Source: Chitinophaga sp. (GTDB lineage Bacteria > Bacteroidota > Bacteroidia > Chitinophagales > Chitinophagaceae). Taken from it: DNA of 64,000 bases. Numbering within the stretch: position 1 is the stretch's first letter; each line of letters starts with the position of its first letter. Made by a program: the position numbers and the translations under genes. Below are positions 8,455-17,223 of this stretch, piece after piece. Below the pieces are notes generated by a model. The model worked only from the letters and a program-made list of their open reading frames with translations, had not been told where the DNA came from and searched no databases. The stretch covers positions 170,626-234,625 of the forward strand of contig NZ_JAFAIX010000010.1 in NCBI RefSeq assembly GCF_019236475.1, written 5' to 3'.

Positions 8455-9972
8455 ATGTCCGATATCGTAGAAATCAGAAATCTCACTGCAGAAGATTACT
8501 TTGACCTGAAAGAATCTATGGTCTCTGCCTACGCCGATATGCACGGCAGCTATTGGCCCGAACCTACCATCCGCCATTTGATCAATATTTTCCCTGAAGG
8601 ACAAATTGCCGTGACGGTGAATGATCGAGTGGTCGGTTGCGCACTGTCTATCATTGTGGATTACAATAAATTCGGAGACGATCATACCTACGAACAGGTG
8701 ACTGGCTATTTTACTTTCAATACCCATAATCCCAAAGGGGATATTTTATATGGCATCGAAGTTTTCGTGCATCCTGATTTTCGGGGGCAGCGACTAGCCC
8801 GCCGTTTGTACGATGCCCGTAAAAACCTCTGTGAACAACGTAACTTGGAAGGGATTGTAGCTGGTGGGCGTATTCCCAATTTTGAAAAGTACGCGAATAA
8901 AATGACGCCCCGGCAGTATATCGAGAAAGTCCGCGATAAAGAAATTTACGACCCTACACTCACCTTTCAGTTTTCGAACGATTTCCAGGTGACGAAGATT
9001 CTACGAAATTATCTACCCACGGATGAAGCCAGTAAAGGCTTTGCCACTTTGCTGAAATGGTATAACATTTACTATGAACCTGATAAAGATAATATCCGGA
9101 ATACGAAATCCACGGTGCGTATTGGGTTGGTACAGTGGCAGATGCGTGATTATCGACTAGAAGGGTTCCTCCAACAGGTCGAATTTTTCATCGATGCTGT
9201 TAGTGATTATGGGTCCGATTTTGTAGTGTTTCCTGAATTATTCAATGCGCCGCTCATGGCGGAATTCAATCAACTGGACCCAGCGGGGGCCATCAGGGGA
9301 GTGGCCAAGTATACGGAACAGATCCGGGAAGCCATGCAGCAGTTTGCCGTTTCCTACAATGTGAATGTCATCTGCGGTAGCATGCCCATAGTTATCGACG
9401 AGGCCTTGTACAATGTTTCCTACCTCTGCCGCAGAGATGGTACCCATGAAGAATATACGAAAATTCATCCGACCCCCAGTGAGGTGGCGGCATGGGGTAT
9501 CAAGGGTGGTAATGAGATAAAGGTCTTTGATACCGATTGTGGTAAAATAGGTATTCAGGTTTGTTACGATGTGGAGTTTCCAGAGCCTTCCCGCATATTG
9601 GCGGAGCAGGGTATGCAGATTCTCTTTGTGCCTTTCATGACGGATACGCAACATGCTTTCAACCGGGTGCGCTTCTGTGCGCAGGCCCGGGCTATTGAAA
9701 ATGAGTGTTACGTCGCCATTGCCGGGTGTATCGGGAACTTGCCCAAGGTGAATAATATGGACCTGCAATATGCACAAAGTTGTGTACTTACCCCCAGCGA
9801 TTTCCAGTTCCCTGTAACGGGTATTGTGGCGGATGCCACTCCCAATACCGAGATGGTGGTCATCGCAGATGTGGACCTAGTATTGCTGAAGGAATTGCAT
9901 GCTTTTGGAAGCGTACAAACAATGAAGGATATACGAAATGATTTGTATAAAGTCGTAGAGGTTAAGAAATGA
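8455..9972 (+). CDS. Bifunctional GNAT acetyltransferase / carbon-nitrogen hydrolase
   Basis: This 505-residue protein joins two enzymes. Residues ~5-180 are a GNAT domain with the acetyl-CoA loop VHPDFRGQRLARRLYDARK. Residues ~220-500 are a nitrilase-superfamily amidohydrolase with a visible catalytic triad: Glu261 in VVFPELF, Lys336 in EEYTKIHP and Cys370 in GIQVCYDVEFPE. The fusion is a recognised Bacteroidota architecture; the physiological amide substrate is not established. The ATG at 8455 immediately precedes the first GNAT strand. It is monocistronic, with a hairpin downstream at 10091-10111. Confidence 0.93.
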   Translation: MSDIVEIRNLTAEDYFDLKESMVSAYADMHGSYWPEPTIRHLINIFPEGQIAVTVNDRVVGCALSIIVDYNKFGDDHTYEQVTGYFTFNTHNPKGDILYGIEVFVHPDFRGQRLARRLYDARKNLCEQRNLEGIVAGGRIPNFEKYANKMTPRQYIEKVRDKEIYDPTLTFQFSNDFQVTKILRNYLPTDEASKGFATLLKWYNIYYEPDKDNIRNTKSTVRIGLVQWQMRDYRLEGFLQQVEFFIDAVSDYGSDFVVFPELFNAPLMAEFNQLDPAGAIRGVAKYTEQIREAMQQFAVSYNVNVICGSMPIVIDEALYNVSYLCRRDGTHEEYTKIHPTPSEVAAWGIKGGNEIKVFDTDCGKIGIQVCYDVEFPEPSRILAEQGMQILFVPFMTDTQHAFNRVRFCAQARAIENECYVAIAGCIGNLPKVNNMDLQYAQSCVLTPSDFQFPVTGIVADATPNTEMVVIADVDLVLLKELHAFGSVQTMKDIRNDLYKVVEVKK

Positions 9973-10090
9973 TTATTTAAGATTTAATTATTTGATTTTT
10001 AGGTAGATGGAAGTCACTACCGATAGTATTACTTTAATAAAGCCCGGATCTTTTGTACTCATTTTCAATGTGGTTGTATTACTTTTATAG

Positions 10091-10111
10091 GCACAGGTTT
10101 TCATCCTGTGC
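10091..10111. terminator. Hairpin between the GNAT-nitrilase and thiamine-binding genes
   Basis: GCACAGG and CCTGTGC pair perfectly around a 7-base loop and are followed by only a weak T stretch (CTTTAATC). It may end the upstream transcript or sit in the leader of the downstream gene. Confidence 0.4.
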
Positions 10112-10166
10112 TTTAATCAACGTTTGTAAATAATTAATAATCAATAGAAAAGCAAAAGATTAAAAG

Positions 10167-10466
10167 ATGAGCAAGACCATCAATTTAGCCCTCCAAATCA
10201 TCCCTTCCGTGCCTTCAGAGCAGGTATATGCAGTAGTAGACGAAGCGATTGCGGTGATCAAAGACTCCGGTGTAAAATATAGGGTATGCCCTTTTGAAAC
10301 GGTCATGGAAGGCACCTACGAAGAACTCATGGAAGTAGTGCGTAAAGCCCAGGAAGTATGTTTTAAAGCAGGAGCATCGCAGTTGCTGGTGTATATAAAA
10401 ATGCAGATAAGAAAAGATGCCGATGTCACTATGGAAGAAAAAACAGGCAAGTATGATAGTATATAA
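10167..10466 (+). CDS. Thiamine-binding protein (MTH1187/YkoF-like, DUF77)
   Basis: This 99-residue protein has the DUF77/thiamine-BP signature: ALQIIPSVPSEQVYAVVDEAIAVIK at the N-terminus and YRVCPFETVMEGTYEELMEVVRKAQEVCFKAGASQLLVYIKMQIRKD in the core, a ferredoxin-like fold. Family members bind thiamine or its precursors in the cytoplasm, and their exact role is unclear. The length is normal. A PH-domain gene follows after 43 bp on the same strand, with no obvious functional tie. Confidence 0.88.
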   Translation: MSKTINLALQIIPSVPSEQVYAVVDEAIAVIKDSGVKYRVCPFETVMEGTYEELMEVVRKAQEVCFKAGASQLLVYIKMQIRKDADVTMEEKTGKYDSI

Positions 10467-10509
10467 ATTTTTTTTTCTATCTTTCTTCTTGTAATTAAAA
10501 GGATAGACT

Positions 10510-11007
10510 ATGCGTTACGCTGCGGAACAGGATAAAGCTTCAAAGATCACGACCCATCTTTTGATTATCCTGATAATGCTGATCGGATTTCGGCAGGCAA
10601 CAGCAGTTTCCAACTCATCTATGGCTACCACCATTATGCTGTTTATACTTATCCCGGCCTTGTTGCTGGCATGGTGTTACAGTCCACGGTATTACCTGTT
10701 GACCGCTACTAGTATCATTATCAAGGGCCATTTACGTACAATTACCATTCCGCTGGAAGAGGTACTGCGTTTAAGAAGCATTGAAGAGGAAGACTTAGGC
10801 CAAAGTGCAAGGGTATTTGCCAGTGGGGGCGTATTTGGTTACCTCGGCGCCTATAGATCAGTGGAACTGGGTGATTATCAGCGTTGGTGTACTAACAACG
10901 AACATATGGTGTTGATAGAATCCGCTACTACCAAATGGGTGATTAGTCCGAGTAACTCGGCGGAGTTCATCCGAGAAGTAAATAAAATCATCAACGAAGT
11001 AAAATAA
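10510..11007 (+). CDS. PH-domain-like membrane protein
   Basis: This 165-residue protein has two N-terminal transmembrane segments (about 17-35 and 40-58) and then a soluble domain. That domain carries RYYLLTATSIIIKGHLRTITIPLEEVLRLRSIE, GYLGAYRSVELGDY and a VLIESATTKWVISPSNSAEFIREV tail. This matches the bacterial PH (bPH_5-like) family found near membranes. No catalytic residues are seen and no function is assigned. It may be co-transcribed with the thiamine-binding gene 43 bp upstream. Confidence 0.65.
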   Translation: MRYAAEQDKASKITTHLLIILIMLIGFRQATAVSNSSMATTIMLFILIPALLLAWCYSPRYYLLTATSIIIKGHLRTITIPLEEVLRLRSIEEEDLGQSARVFASGGVFGYLGAYRSVELGDYQRWCTNNEHMVLIESATTKWVISPSNSAEFIREVNKIINEVK

Positions 11008-11030
11008 GTATAACGCTTACAGCTATACGC

Positions 11031-11051
11031 TCTTGCCTGTCGTTCCTGCCC
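11031..11051 (+). repeat. Dispersed repeat unit, copy 1 (half-site)
   Basis: TCTTGCCTGTCGTTCCTGCC is a half-palindrome that recurs, complete and as a perfect inverted repeat, at 11094-11131, and in degenerate form at 20831-20860. Confidence 0.5.
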
Positions 11052-11093
11052 AGCTAATAATCAAACATGCCCAAAGGAAATGAAGGCAAAACG

Positions 11094-11131
11094 TTCTTGC
11101 CTGTTGTCCCTGCCCGCAGGGCAGGGACAAC
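11094..11131 (+). repeat. Dispersed repeat unit, copy 2 (perfect palindrome)
   Basis: GTTGTCCCTGCCC (11103-11115) pairs perfectly with GGGCAGGGACAAC (11119-11131) around a GCA loop. It is followed by an A-rich spacer and then a long terminator. The same order is found downstream of the reverse transcriptase at 20831-20912. Confidence 0.6.
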
Positions 11132-11138
11132 GAAAAAT

Positions 11139-11183
11139 AAAAAAACGGGAAGGGAAGTCGCAGACTTCCCTTCCCGTTTTTTA
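11139..11183. terminator. Strong bidirectional terminator
   Basis: A ~20-bp perfect stem (ACGGGAAGGGAAGTC with GACTTCCCTTCCCGT, loop GCA) is flanked by A and T runs. It separates the PH-domain gene on plus from the convergent SpmA/SpmB-like gene on minus and can serve both. Confidence 0.92.
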
Positions 11184-11213
11184 TATCATTAATAGAAACG
11201 ATCGCACCATTAC

Positions 11214-12449
11214 TTACTGATGGAAGAACAAATACCCCAGCAAAATAGCTGAAACGATCCCGCAGAAATCCGCTATCAATCCTGCCGTAAGTGCATACCT
11301 TGTTTTCTTAATATTCACAGAGCCAAAGTACACGGCCAAGATATAAAAAGTAGTTTCTGTAGTTCCCTGAATGATGCTAGCAATACGACCGGCAAATGAA
11401 TCTGGGCCGTTATGTTCCAGGATTTCCACCATTAGCGCCCTGGAGCCACTGCCGCTCAATGGCTTCATGAAGGCTACCGGCAACGCAGGTACGAAATCTG
11501 TATTCAATCCCATCGCGGCAAAGAGACTACCAATGCCATTCACCAAGTAATCCATGCAACCAGTGGCTCGGAAAGCCCCAATCGCCACGAGGATACCCAC
11601 GAGGTAAGGAATGATCCTTACAGAAATTTGGAAACCCTCTTTAGCACCTTCTATAAAAGTATCATACACATTTATTTTTTTGATAATGCCAGCAGCTAAG
11701 AAAGACACCACTATGGCGAATATGATACCGCCACCCAAGCTCGCCGTACGAGGCCCGATCTGATCTGGTGGCATCGTTTTAACCCAAAAGTAGAGTCCTG
11801 ATAATAAGGCGCCGAAGCCTAAGAGGAAAATCAGTACTGGTAATTTAAACAGGTTGATTTTCTGATAGATAGATACGGTAAACATCCCGGCAATAAATGC
11901 GATAAACGTGGAAATCAGGATAGGGATGAATACATCTGCCGGATTGGCGGCATGTGCGGAAAGGCGCAATGCAATGACGGAAGTAGGGATTAGGATCACC
12001 CCGGCGGTATTCAGCACGAGGAACATGATCTGGGGATTGCTGGCTTCCTCCGGCTTGGGATTGAGTTCCTGCAGCTCTTTCATGGCTTTGAGGCCCATAG
12101 GGGTAGCGGCATTGTCCATTCCCAGCATACTAGCGGAGAAATTCATCAACATGGAACCCATTGCAGGGTGCCCTTTAGGCACTTCCGGGAATAACTTGGA
12201 AAAGAAAGGGTTCACGAAATTGGAAAACCGCTGGATCATACCGCCAGCTTCACCCACACGCATGATACCTAGCCAGAAGGTCATGATACCCGCCAGGCCC
12301 AGCGAAATTTCAGCTCCCGCCTTGGCGTTGGTTAACATAGAGTTCATTACTGCCCCGAATACCGCGGTATCCTGCAGGATAAAGGTCTTGAACAAGGCAA
12401 CTACAAAAGAAATGAGGAAGAATGCCAGCCAGACATAGTTTAAAGCCAT
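11214..12449 (-). CDS. Spore maturation SpmA/SpmB-like fusion (nucleoside recognition domain)
   Basis: This 411-residue polytopic membrane protein fuses two nucleoside-recognition (Gate) domains. The SpmA-like half runs about 1-200 (AGAEISLGLAGIMTFWLGIMRVGEAGGMI and SMLMNFSASMLGMDNAATPMGLKAM). The SpmB-like half runs about 230-411 (FIEGAKEGFQISVRIIPYLVGILVAIGAFRATGCMDYL and FMKPLSGSGSRALMVEIL). Separate spmA and spmB genes are known from spore formers; the fused form is common in Bacteroidota, which do not sporulate, so its role is probably transport and is unproven. It is divergent from ychF and shares a 121-bp promoter region. Confidence 0.9.
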   Translation of the reverse strand: MALNYVWLAFFLISFVVALFKTFILQDTAVFGAVMNSMLTNAKAGAEISLGLAGIMTFWLGIMRVGEAGGMIQRFSNFVNPFFSKLFPEVPKGHPAMGSMLMNFSASMLGMDNAATPMGLKAMKELQELNPKPEEASNPQIMFLVLNTAGVILIPTSVIALRLSAHAANPADVFIPILISTFIAFIAGMFTVSIYQKINLFKLPVLIFLLGFGALLSGLYFWVKTMPPDQIGPRTASLGGGIIFAIVVSFLAAGIIKKINVYDTFIEGAKEGFQISVRIIPYLVGILVAIGAFRATGCMDYLVNGIGSLFAAMGLNTDFVPALPVAFMKPLSGSGSRALMVEILEHNGPDSFAGRIASIIQGTTETTFYILAVYFGSVNIKKTRYALTAGLIADFCGIVSAILLGYLFFHQ

Positions 12450-12471
12450 GAGTTTTCAAATGTTTAATGCG

Positions 12472-12502
12472 TGAAGATAGTTTTTTGTTTCTATCCACCA
12501 AA
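12472..12502 (-). promoter_or_regulatory. Promoter of the SpmA/SpmB-like gene
   Basis: On minus, TTTG (12499-12502) and TATCTTCA (12472-12479) are separated by exactly 19 bp. This is the Bacteroidota -33/-7 arrangement with two mismatches at the end of the -7 box, and it lies 23 bp upstream of the start codon. Confidence 0.6.
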
Positions 12503-12523
12503 GCTGATAAGGCTTTATAACCC

Positions 12524-12554
12524 TTTGAGAGTAAGAAATTAAACACTATCTTTG
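12524..12554 (+). promoter_or_regulatory. Promoter of ychF
   Basis: TTTG (12524-12527), a 19-bp spacer and a perfect TATCTTTG (12547-12554) match the Bacteroidota sigma factor consensus. It lies 16 bp upstream of the ychF start codon, implying a very short leader. Confidence 0.85.
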
Positions 12555-12570
12555 CGCAAATTTTTTTTAA

Positions 12571-13674
12571 ATGGCTTTGCAAGTAGGAATCGTAGGACTG
12601 CCGAATGTCGGAAAATCAACTTTGTTTAACGCGGTGAGTAACAGCGCTAAAGCGCAAGCCAGCAACTACCGTTTCTGTACTATTGAACCCAATGTGGGCC
12701 TCGTGGATGTCCCCGATACCCGCCTCATGAAACTGGAAGAGCTGGTTAAACCTAACCGCGTAGTACCTACTACCATTGAGTTTGTGGATATTGCCGGTCT
12801 GGTAAAAGGCGCCAGCAAAGGCGAAGGTCTGGGAAACAAGTTCCTGGCCAATATCCGCGAAGTGGATGCGATCGTACATGTTATCCGCTGCTTTGAAGAC
12901 GATAATATCCTCCGTGATGAAGGTCCCATCCACCCGGTGGGCGATAAAGGCATCATCGATACCGAATTACAGTTGAAAGATCTGGAAAGTGTGGAGAAAA
13001 AAGTCGCACGTACAGAGAAAATGGCTAAAACCGGCGGTGATCCAAAAGCGAAAAGAGAGTTCGAAATCCTGAAACAATGTCAGGAACACCTGGAACAGGG
13101 CCGCAACATCCGCGAACTGAACCTTAGCAAGGAAGACAGCGTGGCCATTGCCGACCTCTTCCTGCTGACCGCCAAACCAGTACTGTATGTTGCCAACGTA
13201 GACGAGGCTTCTATCCATACCGGTAACAAATTCTCCGAAGCCCTCTCTGCAGCGGCTAAAGAAGAAGGCGCCCAGGTAATCATCATGAACAACTCTATAG
13301 AAGCACAGATCTCCGAAATGGAAGATCCTGCGGATAAAGAACTGTTCCTCTCTGAATACAGTCTCACTGAACCAGGCCTCAACCGCTTAATCCGCTCCGC
13401 TTACGATCTGCTCCAACTGATCACTTACTTCACTGCTGGTGTGCAGGAAGTTCGCGCTTGGACTATCCACCGCGGTTGGAAAGCGCCTCAGGCTGCTAGC
13501 GTTATCCATACCGATTTCGAAAAAGGCTTCATCAAAGCTGAAGTAATTGGTTATGAGGATTTCGTGAAATTCGGTTCTGAATCTGGTGCCCGCGATAACG
13601 GCCGCCTCAGAATTGAAGGTAAAGAATACATCGTTGCCGATGGCGATGTAATGCACTTCCGCTTTAACGTGTAA
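12571..13674 (+). CDS. ychF: Redox-regulated ATPase YchF
   Basis: This 367-residue Obg-family P-loop protein has G1 GLPNVGKSTLFNA at residues 8-20, a switch region TIEFVDIAGLVKGASKGEGLGNKFL, and YVANVDEAS in the NxxE position that gives YchF its ATP rather than GTP preference. A central coiled-coil insert (about 125-200) and a C-terminal TGS-like domain (AWTIHRGWKAPQAASVIHTDFEKGFIKAEVI) complete the family layout at normal length. YchF binds the ribosome and affects translation and stress responses. It is monocistronic, with a terminator 50 bp downstream. Confidence 0.97.
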   Translation: MALQVGIVGLPNVGKSTLFNAVSNSAKAQASNYRFCTIEPNVGLVDVPDTRLMKLEELVKPNRVVPTTIEFVDIAGLVKGASKGEGLGNKFLANIREVDAIVHVIRCFEDDNILRDEGPIHPVGDKGIIDTELQLKDLESVEKKVARTEKMAKTGGDPKAKREFEILKQCQEHLEQGRNIRELNLSKEDSVAIADLFLLTAKPVLYVANVDEASIHTGNKFSEALSAAAKEEGAQVIIMNNSIEAQISEMEDPADKELFLSEYSLTEPGLNRLIRSAYDLLQLITYFTAGVQEVRAWTIHRGWKAPQAASVIHTDFEKGFIKAEVIGYEDFVKFGSESGARDNGRLRIEGKEYIVADGDVMHFRFNV

Positions 13675-13719
13675 TTATACATAACAATACTTCATGTTTG
13701 TTCATGAAGGTTACAACAA

Positions 13720-13746
13720 AGAGGGGCCGGAGCAATCCGGCCCTTC
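13720..13746 (+). terminator. Terminator of ychF
   Basis: GGGCCGGA and TCCGGCCC form a GC-rich stem with loop GCAA, followed by TTCGCTATTT. A smaller CTTCATG/CATGAAG hairpin lies just upstream at 13691-13710. It marks the left border of the retron island. Confidence 0.75.
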
Positions 13747-13915
13747 GCTATTTATGCCCCCATGATAAGTTGGACGCCTGCCTCCCAGATTAGATGATGT
13801 CTCCCTAAACACTGCCATATGATAAAAAAATACTATATATATTAAAATAAAAATGCATAATTCATCTCTAATCACCTGATAATTTATTAGCTTAGCCGTC
13901 CTAATTAGTTAACTC

Positions 13916-16900
13916 ATGAAATTCGTCAGGAATGTGAAGCTCTTCTTTAGGGAAGGGAACTCAGACAAGACCTATGAAATCGACTTGTGTGAAGTAGGGC
14001 CGGATCAATACCTTGTCAACTTTCGATACGGTAAACGAGGAGCCAACCTGAAAGAGGGAACCAAAACTGCCAGCCCCGTACCCCTGGCTAGCGCGACAAC
14101 CATATTCGATGCATTGGAAAAAGAAAAACGTAGCAAAGGATACATCGGAGAACAGGAGTCGGCCGTCCAGGAACAATTGGAGTCTGTGGGCGAGGATACC
14201 TCGGTAGATGTGCTCAATCCCCGTCACAAAGCGATTCTAAAACGTTTACAGGGCAAACCAGGCGGCAAACATGCCTGGAAAACTTCCCGCATTATCTGGA
14301 GAGCCGGAGAACAAAAAATCCGTGAAGCTGCTCCTTATATTATCCGTCAGGGCGATCGCAAAGATGCCCTCCAGCGCTATTCCGCCATTTGGGCGATGAG
14401 TCGCGCCGGAGATCCAGCCGCTATCCCTGCCCTGAAAGCCTACGCGGAAAACAGCGCCTACCCGCTGAATATCCGGATGCTGGCCGCCAACGGCGTTACC
14501 ATGCTGCTGCCAGAAGAAGAACAAGCAGCCTTCCTCCAGCCATATTATAATGGACTGCCGGATGTAATCAGGTTCTCGATCGACAGAGGCATTGCCCGTG
14601 ATCTGTACAGCATCATGGCGAATCATATCATGCAGCAAATCCTGCCCCAATACACGGTGTTGGAGGACCTGTACCTGCTGTCTGCCGCTTACCCGATCGT
14701 GCGTCAGGCGCTGATTCCATTGATCGCACAATTGCCGCTGCGTCCATCCTGGTTCCAACATATCCGCCATATTTACAAGCAGGCGGAAATGAAAGATGAC
14801 CATATCATAGTGGCCCTGCTGGCAAAACGTTTGTACCTCTCAAAACCTATGTTCCATATGCCAGCGAAGCCAGAAGAAGGCTGGCAGCCGGAAATCTATA
14901 TTCCAGAACTACAGGATTTTGTAAAGGCACATTCCGAAATCAAGAAACCAGGCAGTCGCATTGCCTTCTCCCATAAAACACGCCGGTACTTTACCAGACG
15001 CTTACTCCGCCGCCTGAAACGTCTGGGACAGGATGGGGAAGACCATTATGTTCGCCTCGCTACCGCGGTACTGCTCCAGCATTCCCAGGAGGTAGACGCG
15101 TCTAATGCTTACCAGGACCGTGTATACAAATACGTCAATAATCGATATACTACGATCGATAGACAATTCCCGGAAAACTCGAAAGCAGTTTTCCTGACCT
15201 ATATTATCCGCGGTAATGCTCCGGAACTACAATACCTTTCTGGTAAAGAGGAGTGGATGTTCAAACCGAAAGAGACCACGGATACGAATACACGTAGAGC
15301 GCAACCTAATCCAGATCTGGAAAAGAGAGCGAGTGGAAGCCTCATGAAGAAGCTCTTCAGTTGGCTGAATACAGATAAACACCTGACTGCGCAACCATCG
15401 GAATATCAGCCGGAAAATCAACCGGAAGTACATTCCGATATTCCTTTCCTATCGCTCTGGAAACAGATGCCGGAGGCATTTATTCAACTGCTCATCGGCG
15501 GACAAATGGAGCAGGTGCACGCTTTCGCGCTGGAACAGTTGAAAGCACATGAACGCTATGAAGAAATTAAAGCACGCATAGACGAAGATATCATCATCGC
15601 GTTCCTCTTTAATCGCCTGACCATTCCGCCATTATTTGGATTGGAACTGGCCAGAGAAAAATACAATCCTGCTGCGCCATCCCTGAAACTGCTGAAAGCC
15701 ATGTCGCTGTGCCCGCAGCAACAGGTGAGAGAGCAGGCATTGCAATGGATCAAGGAAGGCAAGGATAGACTGCTGGCCGATACGGCGTTCCTGCTGGATC
15801 TTATCTTCTCTCCATATGATGAGGTGCGGAAATTCCTTGTAGAAATCTATCCACCAGAGCAGATGTCTACTGAACAGGCGCAAGCCCTCGCTGGTAAAGC
15901 TACTTCTTGGTTGATGGTGGTAGAAGCCAAAGACGATGCAACCAATCATGTGATCACGGAAGCTTGTCGCATGGTAGAACAATATTGTGCGACCATATTA
16001 AAAGAGATAGATATGCAGGTCATCAATGACCTCATGTCGAGAGATATTGTTGCAGTACAAGCATTTGCGGTGCGCTTACTGCTGCTCAAAACGGATACTT
16101 TCAACTTTGATGTCCTCTCCGGCGAAATGCTGGAAAAGCTCCTCGAAAGTGAATATGGTCCGCTAAGAGAAGCTGGTTTTGCTTTGATTCGTAGGATGAC
16201 AGATGCAGAATTGCTACGCAGACCACAGTTTATCTTGTTCTGCTGTACGGCCTCTTTTAAAGGTGTCAGAAGACAATCCGCTCAGGTGCTGAAACGCCTT
16301 ATCCCGCTGGATGAACGGCTGGCTATCTGGTTGGTCAATGAACTGGTACCAATGCTGATGCGTACGGAAAAATCCGAAGGTGCGCACGCTGATATCGCTA
16401 ATTTGCTCAGCACAGAATTAGTGGGCTACCTGCATGATATCGACACCGCTACGGCATTACGTTTACTCTATGCCAATTACCGCCCAGCCCAAGAATTCGG
16501 CCTGGTGGTACTGGAGAAATATATTCCTGCTAATACCCTCACAATGAAACAGATCATTGCCACTGGCGCACATGAACTGTTACAAGCAAGAGAGTGGTGC
16601 TGGCGCTACTATCGGGAGAATGAAGCCCGCATTCGTACGGAAAAAGATGGGGCAGTAGCCCTGCTGGACAGCAAATGGGACGACACCCGGAAATTTGCGA
16701 TCGAATATTTCGGATCTGTTTTTAAAGAAGAAGATTGGAGTCCAGAAAGCTTGATTGCCCTCGCGGACAGCGTACGACCTGATATTCAGCGTTTCGGAAG
16801 AGAACTGCTAATGCGTTTCTTCAAAGCAGAAGATGGACCGCAGTATCTCCTGAAACTGAGTCAGCATCCTAGTACGACTATGCAGATCTTCGCCACCAGC

Positions 16901-17206
16901 TATCTTACAAATTATGCAGCGGGCAACCTGGATTATATTAAATCAATGGAACACTACTTCCGTTCTGTATTGACCCGCGTGAATAAAGCCAGGGTAGCCA
17001 AAGAGCGTATCTTCGCTTTCCTGGAAACGGAATCACTGAAATCTGCGGAAGCAGCAAGTTTCATTGGTACGATCATCGCAGATATTTCCGCAACGGTAGC
17101 CATAGGGGATAAGGCCAGATGTATCAGCATCATGCGCAATATCAGCCAGCAGTACGAGATCACCCTGCCTATCCAATTTGTTGAACCCGCAGTACGCCTG
17201 CATTAA
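13916..17206 (+). CDS. WGR-like domain / HEAT-like repeat protein, retron-associated
   Basis: This 1096-residue protein has no catalytic motif I recognise. Residues 1-75 (FVRNVKLFFREGNSDKTYEIDLCEV, YLVNFRYGKRGANLKEGTKT) match a WGR domain, a nucleic-acid-binding module known from PARP enzymes, except that the W-G-R core reads Y-G-K. The remaining ~1000 residues are alpha-helical with HEAT-like periodicity, for example IREAAPYIIRQ, RYSAIWAMSRAGDPAAIPALKAYA and ALRLLYANYRPAQEFGLVVL. A low-complexity linker lies near 455-505. The SWIM gene follows after 17 bp, and the msr-msd region and reverse transcriptase come next, so it is most likely a retron effector or scaffold. A weak promoter-like TAGCTTAG lies at 13888-13895. 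Confidence 0.85.
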   Translation: MKFVRNVKLFFREGNSDKTYEIDLCEVGPDQYLVNFRYGKRGANLKEGTKTASPVPLASATTIFDALEKEKRSKGYIGEQESAVQEQLESVGEDTSVDVLNPRHKAILKRLQGKPGGKHAWKTSRIIWRAGEQKIREAAPYIIRQGDRKDALQRYSAIWAMSRAGDPAAIPALKAYAENSAYPLNIRMLAANGVTMLLPEEEQAAFLQPYYNGLPDVIRFSIDRGIARDLYSIMANHIMQQILPQYTVLEDLYLLSAAYPIVRQALIPLIAQLPLRPSWFQHIRHIYKQAEMKDDHIIVALLAKRLYLSKPMFHMPAKPEEGWQPEIYIPELQDFVKAHSEIKKPGSRIAFSHKTRRYFTRRLLRRLKRLGQDGEDHYVRLATAVLLQHSQEVDASNAYQDRVYKYVNNRYTTIDRQFPENSKAVFLTYIIRGNAPELQYLSGKEEWMFKPKETTDTNTRRAQPNPDLEKRASGSLMKKLFSWLNTDKHLTAQPSEYQPENQPEVHSDIPFLSLWKQMPEAFIQLLIGGQMEQVHAFALEQLKAHERYEEIKARIDEDIIIAFLFNRLTIPPLFGLELAREKYNPAAPSLKLLKAMSLCPQQQVREQALQWIKEGKDRLLADTAFLLDLIFSPYDEVRKFLVEIYPPEQMSTEQAQALAGKATSWLMVVEAKDDATNHVITEACRMVEQYCATILKEIDMQVINDLMSRDIVAVQAFAVRLLLLKTDTFNFDVLSGEMLEKLLESEYGPLREAGFALIRRMTDAELLRRPQFILFCCTASFKGVRRQSAQVLKRLIPLDERLAIWLVNELVPMLMRTEKSEGAHADIANLLSTELVGYLHDIDTATALRLLYANYRPAQEFGLVVLEKYIPANTLTMKQIIATGAHELLQAREWCWRYYRENEARIRTEKDGAVALLDSKWDDTRKFAIEYFGSVFKEEDWSPESLIALADSVRPDIQRFGRELLMRFFKAEDGPQYLLKLSQHPSTTMQIFATSYLTNYAAGNLDYIKSMEHYFRSVLTRVNKARVAKERIFAFLETESLKSAEAASFIGTIIADISATVAIGDKARCISIMRNISQQYEITLPIQFVEPAVRLH

Positions 17207-17223
17207 AAATCGTTTATCCATTT

